A stretch of DNA of 64,000 bases from Liquidambar formosana. Lineage: Eukaryota; Streptophyta; Magnoliopsida; Saxifragales; Altingiaceae. Location: positions 11,927,848 through 11,991,847 of the forward strand of contig CM077820.1 in assembly GCA_039720395.1 (NCBI GenBank), read 5' to 3'. A program made the translations under genes and the position numbers. Shown piece after piece: positions 48,176-60,127 of this stretch. Within the stretch, counting starts at the first letter, position 1, and each line of letters opens with the position of its first letter. A model generated the notes under the pieces. It was given only the letters and a program-made list of their open reading frames with translations. It had not been told where the DNA came from and made no database searches.

Positions 48176-49651
48176 TCAAAACAACCATCCTTTTTTCAGA
48201 TTAAAAAAACCAACCATCTTTTTGTGGAAAATTGTGTGGATGATATGTCATGTGTCAAGTGGCCTTTGATGCTTGGCATGGTGGATTGAAGTGTTCTTGC
48301 AGGTGGGAGACAATTGGTTTGATGAGAACCCACAGCAAGATGGCCCCTAATTAAAGAAAGCTAGGGGAGATGATAGAGTTAATGCTACACTGGCAAAGTT
48401 TTTCCAAAAAAGAAAGGAAAATATCGATCCTAAATGTCTAATTACAATATTTTGTATCTACATAACTACTTATTAACTCATTTATGCATTGTGTGAGTGA
48501 CTTATTTATGTGCGCATATAACAGAAAATAAAATAAAATAAACTAAAATAAAATAAAAATAAAAAACCGACTACATATTAACTCTTTTACTTAGAAGGGA
48601 TTGTTCGATTACTAATGGCCCATTTGATTAAAATTCAAATAATCAACTGTGGTGCATTTTAGATTGTACTGAAGACACAACTTGAATGAGACTGTTTGCA
48701 GAGTTAGAGTTATGGTTATGGTTGATTTTATCGGATCAATTTTTACATATTCTTGAAATGCCATTTTTTTGGATTCCTATAGTTATTTGTGATGATGATC
48801 GACCATCATTCTTAAGTTGGAGTTATCGTTGTAGTTAAAGACAAACTTGAAGTTATACGATCAATTTTTACAAATTCACGAATTCACACTCTCATTTGTG
48901 ATGATTGTCCTTTTGAATTTTTCTATTTAAAGTTATGGATTTGTTGCTTCACTACTATGGAAATACACTAATTTTTTTTTAAAATATTTTTTTTAAAAAA
49001 ATTTTATAATACTTTTGAGAATGATAATTTGAATATACAAGAAATGAGATTACTGTTATTCGAATGGATTTAGCATTTTTAAAAGACTTCTTATTTTGAC
49101 TAATTATTTGTGGCAAAACTAAATATCATTTTGTTAAAATGTTTTAATTTTTTGTCATTTTAACCTATGAAGTCTCACTTAATTTTTCAAAAATGATAAA
49201 TATGTCTCTAAATGTTTACTGACCATTTTTTGTTCCAAACTAAAAACTTTTTGACATTTGTATCCAAAATTAAATATCTGGCAAAAGAAAAAAAGGGATT
49301 TTGATTATGTCTTTAATAATCCCAAAAAGTTTAGTGAAGTGAGAATCCTCAATCCTTATATATAAATATTTGGAATTGAAATTTCCTCGTTCCATGAGAA
49401 TCAAGGTGTTTGCAAAATTGAGATTGCTCAGAATGTTGTCAAATAAATAGTAAAACTTCCATATTTTTATTCCCACGAATTTGAGTAATTTTCCTATTCC
49501 TTCGTAGCCAACGTGCCTTATAAGATAAGAAAACATAAACCCAAGGTCACAAAGAGCTCAAGATTTATTTTATATTAGGGTAAAATGCAAAAAACCTTCT
49601 TTTATTATTATCTATTTTACAAGTTACCCTTCTAAAAAATTAAAAAAAAAA

Positions 49652-50862
49652 GGGTAAAATGCAAAAACCTCCCCTCTATTGTTACCCATTTTGCAGAATA
49701 CCCCCTCTAAAAAAAACTCATCAAAAAACCCCCCTATATTGTGCTAGGAGGGTACGCCATTAACGGCAATGTTAAAAGTCCATTGTACCGCTATACGGAA
49801 AAATAATAAAATATTAATATTTAACATTTATAAATGGTTTTTAATAATTATATAAAAAACGGTGTCGTTTTTAGGTTTGCAGTGAAAAAAAAATCGATGC
49901 CACCAAGGAAAGCCGCCGGTGCTCCGGCCAAATGCGCCATTAGAGCCATCGCCTGAAAATCTACAGCCAAATCAACCACCAAATCTCTTGCTGCTAGAGA
50001 TCCCTCTGAATCTTTACCCACAAATCCCCTAGGAATTACCATCCCTGCACCCGAACCCTCATCGGAAAGGCTTTGGGTTTCCATTTTGCAGTGGGTTTGC
50101 CGTGGGTTTGGTTTCCATAGCCATGGGTTTGAGTTTCCATTTTGGCGACGATGGACCACGACCGGCGTTGGTTGACGACGACCGGCGGCATTGAACGACG
50201 ACGATTTTGCCTTGGATGACGACGGCGATGGGCAAGGGTAGACTCGTGTGGACCGTGGGTGTGCACTGTGAAACGAGAATGGGCGACGGTGGACGAACAC
50301 GGGGAGAAAAAATAGTTTTGAACTCGTGAAGATGACGGACTGATGTGACCTTCCCCATCGCAGCACGAGTCTCACTGCCGACCCCTCTCCTTACCAAGCA
50401 CGAAGCTCATCGCCGGCGGCACTGCAAAGCCCATCCTTTCAGATTTGAAAAACCCCACCCTCTCCATTCTCGTCGCCGGTGAACTGGTGTTCACAGAACT
50501 CATCCATTCTCGCCGTCTTCGTCTTTGTCATCGATCGGTGGTGATAAAAGGAGAGAGGAAAGGCAAAGAGGGGTCTGATAAGTGCTTAACAGGCAAGGGT
50601 TCTCCGGCGACCCTTGATAGGGACGAGAGTACCAAATGGCACCGTTTTATGTGCTGAAGGGTATTATGGTCATAAAAGTGATTTAATCTGATCACGTGCC
50701 ACGCACGTGATCTTTTGCTGTTAAACTAATTGACGGAATGTGTATGGAAGGGGGTATTCTTCAACTCTACACAATATGGAGGATTTTTTGTTGGGTTTTT
50801 TTTTAGAAGGGGGTATCTTGCAAAATGGGTAACAATAGAGTGAGGTTTTTTGCATTTTACCC
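49652..50862. mobile_element. Inner Mutator-like element nested in the outer one
   Basis: The left end GGGTAAAATGCAAAAACCTC and the right end reverse-complemented GGGTAAAATGCAAAAAACCTC are near identical. The match continues through ATTGTTACCCATTTTGCA and beyond (over 100 bp). It sits between A runs (49642-49651 and 50863-50873), consistent with a 9-bp A9 target duplication inside the outer terminal repeat. The interior (49900-50650) is GC-richer than the surroundings and may be captured genic DNA. The reading frames there match nothing I recognise. Confidence 0.85.
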
Positions 50863-51189
50863 AAAAAAAAAAACCCCTCCATATTATGTGGGGTTGAAAG
50901 TTTGCCCCTACCATCTATCTGCCTTTGAGAAACTTAACAGTATAGTTTCACGTGCCTGGCACTTGACGCTATTTGTTACTTTTAAGACAAAAATACCCTT
51001 ACTATACTAAACTGACACTTATGCCCTTAGTGTTTTATTGACTCACTCCCTCTCTTCCTCTCTCGTGGCTACCTCGCCGGGGGTCATGGTATTCTCCCGG
51101 CGGCTAGAGAAATCGTGGTGCCGCCATGGAGATGGTGAACTGAAACTCAACCTTGTTGATGTATTCGATTCCCAAGGATCTATCATCAT

Positions 51190-51705
51190 TCGCTTTGCAC
51201 AAAAGTTTCTTAAACCTTAGACAATTACAGCAAATCCACGCTCAAATCCTCACCACCAGCTATCTCCATTCAAACCCTCTCCTCACAACCTTTTTCTCTT
51301 CATGTCTTCGTTTGCAAAAGCCTCACTATGCATTACTTCTCTTGTAGAACCTACGGGACCCAAACCCATCTCTATAGAATTCAATGATACGGGTTTCCCT
51401 AGAATCTGGTATGGGTGTAGAGTTTTTGGGTTTTTACAATGGTATGCTCCACAGTAATGTAGTTCCCAATAAAAGTAGATACTCGTTGATCTTGCAATCA
51501 TGTGCTTCTCTTTGTGCGACCCAGTTGGGACAGAGTTTTCACTGCCATATTTTGAAGATGGGTTTTGAATTTGACCTGATTTTACAAACTGGGTTGCTTG
51601 ATTTCTATGCCCAGGTTGGAAATTTGAGGTCCACGAAGCGAGTCTTTGCTGAAATGCCTGAAAGAGATGTTGTTGCCAAAAATCCGATGATTTCGGCCAT
51701 GGAGT
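51190..51705 (+). pseudogene. Captured pentatricopeptide-repeat (PPR) gene fragment
   Basis: Frames interrupted by stops encode LRQLQQIHAQILTTSYLHSN near 51218, MIRVSLESGMGVEFLGFYNG and MLHSNVVPNKSRYSLILQSC near 51384-51500, then FHCHILKMGFEFDLILQTGL, LLDFYAQVGNLRSTKRVFAE and MPERDVVAK to about 51685. These are typical of the N-terminal part of a PLS-type PPR protein, an organelle RNA-binding family. The fragment lies wholly between the termini of the outer Mutator-like element, so it is probably a copy carried by it. It lacks start, later repeats and a continuous frame. Confidence 0.82.
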
Positions 51706-52137
51706 TCCCCATCTATCAGCTATGGCCAGAAGCTGCTGGTTCTAGTGGGCCACTGTTGCCCAGATGGGTATTTCCCGGACTGGTATGCCTCCTTCCCTGG
51801 CTTCTCTTTCCCGGAGTGGTTCGCCGGAGGAAAGGAGAACAATTTTTTATTTTATTTTTATTTCTTATAAATAAACGACACCGTTTCATAAAAATAATAA
51901 AATTAATTTTTATAAATTCAAAATCAACTATTTTACTGAAAAAAAACAAGAAAAAATAGAAAAAGAAGAAGAAGAAGAAGAACGAGGCAAAATAAACTTT
52001 GCAAGTTTAATGATGTATCCCATGAGACATTAGAGGGGTTTTTTGGTAGATTTTTTATTAGAATAGGATAATCTGTAAAATAAGTAATAATAAGTAATAA
52101 TAGGAAAGAGTTTTTTCGCCTTTTACTCTTTATATTA

Positions 52138-53440
52138 TTTATTGATTTATTTTTTACTGATAACCTTGGGCAATTTTAGGAGCTATAGATACAAAACCCG
52201 TGACAAATACTCTGTTTATGATCGGTGAGACCCACCTGGTATCCATCATTGGGACAATATACATCATGTCATCGACCTTTTTAGTACTGTGGCGGATTCT
52301 TGCCCGGGTGCACTTCCATCGTTCAATTAAAATTTAAAAAAAATAAAATTAAATAGTGCTTTCTTTTATTCTTTCATTTGTCATTAAGTAAGCCGATTTT
52401 GAATATCTTCAACTATCCTACAAAAAAAATTTTAAAATAAAATTTCGGAAGTGTCTACTTCCCTTCAACTCATTTTGAATTATCCAGCTTCCAGAGTGGA
52501 GCCCGGGGCAAGGTCTCTATGCATTTCCACTCTATCAATCATAACAGGGCCTGACGAGATTTTGGTAACCCAATCTCCTCTACAGGCCATATTGCATTAT
52601 TGCATAGAGACGTGGAGAAATTTCCAAAAAGGTTAAGTATAATTCAAAGATAGTTGTTAAAATTCAAAATTATTACCCTTAGAGGATCAAGCAGGTCCTA
52701 TATTGTCGCTTGTTTGAATATAGGACATCTCATACTGACTATTAGAAATTTTGTTTGGATTAAAATCTCTGTAGGAGTAAGGTTTAGGAAACCCATAATG
52801 GTTGATGAACTCCAAAAAACCAAAAAAAATTAAAATAAAAATTGTTAAAGCAACATTGAACCAAATTGTTGAAATTTTTCCGGATGAAACATAGGTTTTT
52901 GCACCACTTGTAAACTTGTGATACATGTTTAGTTATAAAGCGCCAGTATTACACAGGTATATGGTTACTATGTGGATTTGAACACTTCTTTGCACGTTAT
53001 AAGTGTCATTCATTTATAAACTGATGATCCAAAATATCATCCCATCTTCATCTTATTTCTCCATGAATTCAAAAGTTGTAATAGTCATATAAAATTTTCC
53101 AAAATTGTATTTTAATTAAGAATAGCAAATTTAAATAAATTTAAATTGTTAGACGCACAATCCAACTCCCAATTCAAAGTATTGTCTGCTTTGGCCTTCA
53201 CGACCTTGACTCTAATACCATCATTAGATGTGTGACACGTCCGGTCTCCACCTCAAGTATTGTCCGCTTTGGCCTAATATAAGCATTGGCCTCACGAGTT
53301 TGTCCCTCTAGGCTCAATCAATTAACTTCACTAGCATTACCAGAAAGCTCGTCGAAATTAAGCACATCCCTTCCAGCAAGGTTCTCATTTGGACCAGCCT
53401 CATAATCAAGAAATCCTCCATCGACATTGCCTGGTAATAT
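52138..53440. other. Gene-free spacer
   Basis: No gene recognised; it contains the TRIM-like fragment at 53150-53330 and AT-rich sequence. Confidence 0.5.
53150..53330 (-). mobile_element. TRIM-type LTR retrotransposon fragment
   Basis: Minus-strand reading gives two copies of GGCCAAAGC(G/A)GACAATACTT flanking GATGGTATTAGAGTCAAGG. The latter is a primer-binding-like site (TGGTATNAGAG). This layout is known from small plant LTR elements. No complete LTR pair could be delimited. Confidence 0.5.
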
Positions 53441-53449
53441 ATATATACT

Positions 53450-54730
53450 ATTTGGTACACACGTGCATTGCACGTGAATATTTTTGTATTGTAAAATAAA
53501 TATTCCATCAATGGTATATGAATTTATGTTGAAGTGGACCATATAAATTATCTTTTAAAGAAGAGATTTTTGTGATGGAAAAAAAAAAAAGAAAGAAAAA
53601 ACCAGTGCCAAAACTAATAAATTAATTAAATGTGTTATCAATAACTTAAATAAATACAAAAAATATATGTAAATTTCAGTTGTACAGTTACCTATTAAAA
53701 TGATGTTTTCTCATGGTTCTGTCGGTATATATATATATATATATATATTTATTTATTTATTTATTTATTTTTGTAAGAAAAAAGCTAAACAGTTTAACCC
53801 TTTTTTTCAAACTTGTTTGGCAACTAGCCTAGTTAAGTACTTATTTCAAAGAGTAATAATTTTTTTAAAAAAATTATTTCATAAATAAATTGAACAAATA
53901 ACATCGTGTTTAAAATCAAAAAATAAGAAATAAATTAAAATAAATGTCATCCAACTCATTGAAAATATTATTCTATAAGTGGGAAAGTTGGGTTTTTTTA
54001 TAAATTTTTTTTTTATAATATAAAAAATTAAATAAAATTATGATAAATATACTTATTTTTACAATTTTCTCAATGAAAAATGTGATTACTAAAACATGGG
54101 AATCCTCCTGGGTTGTCCTTTGTTGAAATAATGCTCTAACTATAGACCAAATAAGGTAGAATTTTTAACATTGTCATATATAGGATTTAGTTTTTTTAAT
54201 GCCAATTTATGATAGCCTAGGAATCTCATTCGATTTTATTATATTATATTTTAATAAAAGGTTCTATGTGTGAAAACAAACCAACTCCAAAAATAAATAA
54301 TTAAATAAAAAGAAAGGTATTCTCATAAAATATTCGTGAATCACGATTTGTCAAAAACTTACACCAAAAACATAAAATAAAAAATACTCAAAAGTAATAA
54401 TATCCAGCAGAACTAAAATAGAACCCAACTGCGTTTGCAAGGAATCTTGTAGGTAGGGCATTCAACAAAAATAGAGGTAGGAGAACCAAAATTTACAGAA
54501 ATATATGAAGTACTTGACCCACATGGAAAACAGTATTTTCTATAGCAATTAGAACAAACCCTAAAACCCTATATTTCGATAAAGAAAAGAAGATAAGGGC
54601 TCTATTAAAATAGGTTGAAACTACTGTTAATGGAGAAAGTAGAATTTATAATCCCACTGTTAATGGAGAGATGATATATGTTATGAAATACAGTTTACTT
54701 GCAATTCTAGGTTTTATTTATTTATACAAA
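53450..54730 (-). mobile_element. Helitron-like copy A (5'-truncated)
   Basis: Reverse-complemented, its 3' end carries the hairpin CACGTGCAATGCACGTG followed by TGTACCAAATAGT, a mutated CTAGT end. The whole copy aligns by eye to 54731-55970, about 1.27 kb further on. It lacks the roughly 160-bp 5' segment present in copy B and joins copy B's 3' end directly. Confidence 0.7.
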
Positions 54731-56132
54731 CTAGTTGGTACACACGTGCGTTGCACGTGAATATTTTTGTATTATAAAATAAATATTTCATTAATGGTAT
54801 ATGAATTTATGCTAAAGTGGATCATATAAATTGTCTTTTAAAGAAGAGATTTTTGTGATGGGAAAAAAAAAATCAGTGCCAAAACTAATAAATTAATTAA
54901 ATGTGTCATCAATAACTTAAATAAATATAAAAAATATATGTAAATTTCAATTGTACACTTGCCTATCAAAAGGATATTTCTCATGGCTCTATCCGTGTAT
55001 ATATATATATATGTTTATTTTTGTAAGGAAAAAGTTAAATAGTTTAACCCCTTTTTTCGAACTTGTTTGGCAACTAACCTAGTTATGTACTTATTTCAAA
55101 GAGTAATAATTTAAAAAAAAAATTATTTCATAAATAAATTGAACAAATAACATCATGTTTAAATTCAAAAAATAAGAAATAAATTAAAATAAATGTCATC
55201 CAACTCATTGAAAATATTATTCTATGAGAGGGGAAGTTGGGTTTTTTTTATAAAAATTTTTTATAATATAAAAAATTAAATGAAATTATGATAAATATAT
55301 TTATTTTTAAAATTTTCTCAATGAAAAATGTGCTTACTAAAACATGGGAATTCTCCTGGGTTGTCCTTTGTTGATATGATGCTCTATTGACCAGATAAGG
55401 TAGAATTTTTAACATCGTTACATATAGGATTTGGTTTTCCTAATGCCAGTTTTTGATAGTCTAGGAACCTCATTCGGTTTTATTATATTATATTTGAATA
55501 AAAGGTTCTATGTGAGAAAACAAACCAACTCCAATAATATATAATTAAATAAAAAGAAAGGTATCCTCATAAAATATTTGTGAATCACGATTTGTCAAAA
55601 ACTTACACCAAAAAAATAAAATAAAAAAATAACCAAAAGTAATAATATCTAACAGAACTAAAATAGAACCCTACTGCGTTTGCAAGGAATCTTGTAGGTA
55701 GGGCATTCAGTAAGAATAGAGGTAGGAGAATCAAAGTTACAGAAATATATGAAATACTTGACCCACATGGAAAACAGTATTTTCTATAGCAATTAGAACA
55801 AACCCTAAAACCCTAGATTTCGAAAAAGAAAAGAATATGAGGGCTCTATTAAAATAGGTTGAAGCTACTGTTAATGGAGAAAGTAGAATTTAGAATCCCA
55901 TTGTTAATGAATAGATGATATATGTTATGAAATAGAGTTAACTTACAATTCTAGGTTTTATTTATTTATAAGAATTATAGTTTCCTTAGAATTCTTATTT
56001 ATGTATATGTTTTATATTTCTATATTTCCTATATATGTAGAAGGGTAATTGTGCATTTAAAATTTAAAATAAGGGTATATTAGTCAATCAAAAATTTTTC
56101 TCACATTCAACTTTTTATAAGTAATATATCTA
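54731..56132 (-). mobile_element. Helitron-like copy B
   Basis: The minus-strand 3' end reads CACGTGCAACGCACGTG hairpin, TGTACCAA, CTAG, followed by T outside, exactly the Helitron 3' rule. The 5' end resembles TATATTACTTATAAAAAG, a relative of the TCTATACTACCTATAAAAAG terminus at 57589. No Rep/helicase is encoded, so it is non-autonomous. Confidence 0.72.
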
Positions 56133-56140
56133 TATATATA

Positions 56141-57589
56141 TGGGCACACGTGTGTTGCACATGAATATTATTTAAATAAAAAAATTTATAAATTCTATAT
56201 CTATATATATTGAACATGAAAATCTAATTATTTGTTACTTTTGTGTTAATTTAACTTATTAGAATAAACGCTTAACACAATAGGTCAATATTCCTTCAAT
56301 TGTTAGGAGTTATGGTAGGAATAAAAAGTTAGCTAGAACACATGCATAGTAGTGAAGGCTGTATAGAATTTATGAAGTGAACATAAATTGTGTTATCTTT
56401 TTTCCTTCTTTTTTGATAGAAAATAAACATTCTTAATTGGTTAAATATAAAACATTCTTAATTAGTTAAATATGGGAGGCAAATAAATATTTAAATTTAA
56501 AATAAAGATGTAATGGTCAATCAAAAGTGTTTCTAAAGTATAAACTTTTATAGGTAATATAGATATAATATAATTTAATATATGATACAAGAGCATATTT
56601 GAGGGAGGTAGCCAAAAAAAAAAAAAAAAGGGTAACAAATCTGTCTTTTGCTACCTTATGTGGGCTGTGGCAATTTGCTACTTCAACTTGAGATGTGCAT
56701 TCCAAAGGAAAGTAGCAAACATAATTTTTTTATTTTTATTTTCTATATTTTATATTTTTGATGCTTTTAAATATTATTTAATTTATTTTTTTAATAAGTG
56801 AAATTGATCCCTCATAGTATAGTTTTTCTTACTTTTTCTAAAAAAAAATTCTCAATTTTATTTTTATATGATATCATCATCTATATGTTTTTTTGTTCAC
56901 TTAGAGATTGAAAAGAGAGTGGAGATCGAGATTTTCATTTTATTTTTTTCCTTTTTCTTTTCCCCCACCCTTCCCATCAACAACCAAATTCAAGCAAAAT
57001 AATAATAATAATCATTATCATATACATATATGACCTATTCTAACAATTTCCACGTTACAATCAAAACACATTCAAGGATTTTCCTAGTCTACCCAAAATC
57101 CTCGAAAACAACCACTCCCAACCACAAACAAATTCAGCATTATATGCATTCTCACCAAATTCCAAGAAATACATAATAAAAGTATAAAACACTCACGCAA
57201 CAGCCCCTTGAGATCCGGTATCGTCTCCATGATGTGGATGTTTGGTTTGTGATTGCGCTAGGAAGTAGATGTGCCTCTAACAGCCATTCTCGTTTGCTAG
57301 AGAATGAGAGGAAGAGGGAGATACGAAGTCAACGTGCTTTAGGATTATATGTATAGTATTAAATGGAATATTTGATTTAGGGTTTCCTTTGAATTCCTAT
57401 TTGTGTTTTATATATTAAGGTATGTGTTTTAGAATATATTAAGGTATGTGCTTTAGAATTATAATTTCCATATTATTATATTTCCTATATATGCAAAAGG
57501 GTGGGTAGTTGTGTATTTAAAAATTAAATAAGGGTATATTAGTCAATCAAAAGTTTTTCTTACATTCATCTTTTTATAGGTAGTATAGA
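56141..57589 (-). mobile_element. Helitron-like mosaic copy C
   Basis: The minus-strand 5' end is A|TCTATACTACCTATAAAAAG at 57589, fitting the TC start and A/T insertion site of Helitrons. The 3' side near 56143-56160 has a decayed hairpin (GTGCAACACACGTG). An internal second 5' end, TCTATATTACCTATAAAAG, occurs near 56567. The segment 57180-57330 is more complex sequence and may be captured. A further 5'-end-like copy lies at 57593-57740. Confidence 0.6.
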
Positions 57590-57744
57590 TTATAGTTTTC
57601 TTAGAATTCCTATTTACGTATATGTTTTATATTCCTCTATTTCCTATATATGCAAAAGGATAATTGTGTATTTAAAATTTAAAATAAGGGTATCTTAGTC
57701 AATCAAAAGTTTTTCTCACATTCAGCTTTTTATAGGTAACAAAA

Positions 57745-59985
57745 TAAAATAATATAGGGTTGTTCAAGTGCGAAATATTCCAGACTATTCCATTTGATCA
57801 TAGCTGTTTGTGGATGATACACGCGCATGTCACTCATGAACGACTATGATCATACAAGATATCCTGCACATAATCAAAACTATATATATATATCTTGAAA
57901 ATCAAAATTTTTCTTCTCTCTTTTAAGGGTGAACATGCACTCGGCGTTGGGGGCCGCGGGGAGCCCTCACTGTAGGAGATTCTTTAATACATGGGGTGGA
58001 TTTTCCATTTTGTTTCTTGATGGACCAAAAGGTCTATCTCTAAAAGTAACTATGGGTGTGCATAATTCGATTTGGTTATTACCAGATTTCTTAAGAAAGA
58101 TTTGATTAGGAGATGTTGAATCAATTGGGACGGTTAAACTGGTTTGATCCATAATTAATGAGTCAACTCAGTTGAATTTTAAGCGATTATGATGTCATAA
58201 ATATTAAAATAAGCGTTGCTATGTAAGCCAATGCATTGATGTGTCATGATCTTACTCATCCGTTTGAAATTGCACCATGTGAAAATATTTTCTCCAAATT
58301 GAGCCAATCTGAATTTTGCATGCATTCTCATGCAGCCAAACTCAAATCTTATTGGCACAATTATGTAAATTCTTAAATTGAACATGGTCCCAATCCCATT
58401 TTCTTAAGCTAAGATAGAAATACTTTTTCCACAAATTATTGAATTAAGCTGTAGATAAGGAAAACAAAATCCAAAAGGGTTCTTCTAGAGATGTGGTAAC
58501 TCAATGAGAAGCATAACATCTTTGGTGTTTGGGGATTTTTTTTTTTTTTGTTTTTTTTTTTTGGGGGGGGGGTGTTCGGAGGGAAAGGTGTTTGGGATTT
58601 ACTGGCAAGAGAACATATTCCATAGTACACTGTACACACACTATACCAGCTTTTAACTTTTTGGACATGCAAAATGGCTTCTTGTTTTTTATCAGAAAAA
58701 GGGGAAATATTATTAAATCAGGGGGGAAAACCATAGGCAGCCAGATACAAAAAGCAAGTCTAACGACGGCTAAAGAGAAAAACCCTGAAAAAGATCCCAA
58801 ATACAACCAAAGACGGCCGAAGGGAAAACATGCTTAGACCCCAAAACACCACGTGCAGCAAAACAGGACAAGGCTAAAATAGCTCAAAGTGGAAAAAAGA
58901 ATGCAAAAGGACTCATCTGGCATGACATAAACAGAGCCAATTAAGGAATTCTGGTGACTAAGTAGCCTTTCTTTGTGGCTCTGGTTGTGGTGTTTGGTTA
59001 ATGCATGCCCATGTCCCACTCTACATTTAAGTTAATTTTAACCATGGTTTTAAGTTGACCAAATTAAATTTTTATTTTTATTTTATTTTTATTAAAAAAA
59101 ATAAAAAATAATAAGCCGCTTTGGAAGAGTTCAACCAAAAACTGCAGTCATCTGTAATTTTGGACTTTTAAATAATACTTCACTAATTTGGCTTCAATTT
59201 CTTTATATCGTATATATAAGTGAAAAAGAATGATCTTTGTGTGTCAATGTGTGCATATGCCAAAACAAGGTGTTTAATCTTTGACTTAACTAAACTCCCA
59301 AATTCGGGTAAGGTTATCATCGCTTCGCATTGATCAATTGTCGGAAAAATCTCATTTGATTAATTTCCTACTCCAAAAGGTAGTAGAAATTCGAATCCAA
59401 GAACTCCCCCTTGGTAATCTAAATGTAAATATTAATATTACTATATTACAAACCAGTAATATACTTTTCTTAATTGGAAGTTAACTAGCTGCCTTTCCTT
59501 TTGTTTTTGTGTTTTTTTTTTTTTTACCCCTGTTTTTTAACCTTGTCTAATATCATCTAACCAATTAATCACAATTCCCAGCATCATAATTATTAGAGTG
59601 GCACTATAATTATTTTTTAAAATTTTTATATTGGGACAAAGTTCCACGACTTACTTAATTCCTTACCATGAGATGACTTGAATAAAGTCACTTCCTTGCC
59701 ATGACAATAATAAGATGGCTTCATGAACCACTAGGGCTGCCCTCCATTTTTAAGAAGAAAAAATGAAATTTTGCTCTAGACACGAAAAATAACTTGATTA
59801 AAAAAATTACTCCCCACGCTACATCAGCCCTTGGTAAAAACCACGTGTAGATTTTAACTTTGAAACACTGACGATCCGACTATATTCTAGAAATAGAAAC
59901 AAAGTCACTTCACATGAAATAGAGACAACGCATCAGTTTCTGGAATCCTAGTTCTTTTCGGAACAAAACTAGACCTGGCCTCTTT
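57745..59985. other. Gene-free spacer upstream of the F-box gene
   Basis: No gene recognised. It contains a T/G homopolymer junction at about 58538-58571 and AT-rich DNA. Short reading frames here have no family resemblance. Confidence 0.5.
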
Positions 59986-60127
59986 CTATAAAAACTTCCT
60001 TAAACTCTCTCTCTCTCTCTCAATTCTTCTAGGAAGCACAGATTTTTTATTTTTTATTTTTATTTTTGAGTTATTAACGAATTAGGCACCGAAACAGGAA
60101 GCCCAGTTCTCTCTCTCTCTCTCTTCC
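59986..60127 (+). promoter_or_regulatory. Core promoter and leader of the F-box gene
   Basis: TATA-like CTATAAAAAC at 59986-59995, then a leader with two CT-repeat tracts (about 60006-60021 and 60111-60124) before the ATG at 60128. The TSS is estimated near 60015. Confidence 0.6.

Larger units (their letters stand above)
41300..49568. other. Gene-free interval with MITEs and repeats
   Basis: No protein gene is recognised. It contains a possible SINE (42640-42755), a hAT MITE (44524-44843), foldback elements (45114-45359, 47545-47770) and a diverged direct duplication (46432-46600 with 48021-48175). AT-rich spacers and a long A run lie near 44296-44324. Confidence 0.55.
49578..52128. mobile_element. 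Outer Mutator-like element (Pack-MULE type) with perfect 9-bp target duplication
   Basis: The left terminus is GGGTAAAATGCAAAAAACC and the right terminus, reverse-complemented, is GAGTAAAAGGCGAAAAAACTC. Both continue into a TATTATTA...TTTTACA block. TTTATATTA flanks the element exactly at 49569-49577 and 52129-52137. A second element (49652-50862) is inserted in its left inverted repeat. It carries a PPR gene fragment at about 51190-51705 and no transposase. The subterminal word AACGACACCGTTT is shared with the inner element. Confidence 0.88.

Noticed and set aside
49848..50375. A 175-codon minus-strand reading frame in the inner Mutator-like element
   Set aside because: It overlaps one terminal repeat, has low-complexity Arg/Pro/Ser composition and matches no family; treated as a chance frame in GC-rich DNA.
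58436..58837. Several overlapping frames around 58.5-58.8 kb
   Set aside because: They run through the T/G homopolymer and have Lys/Phe-rich low-complexity translations on both strands.
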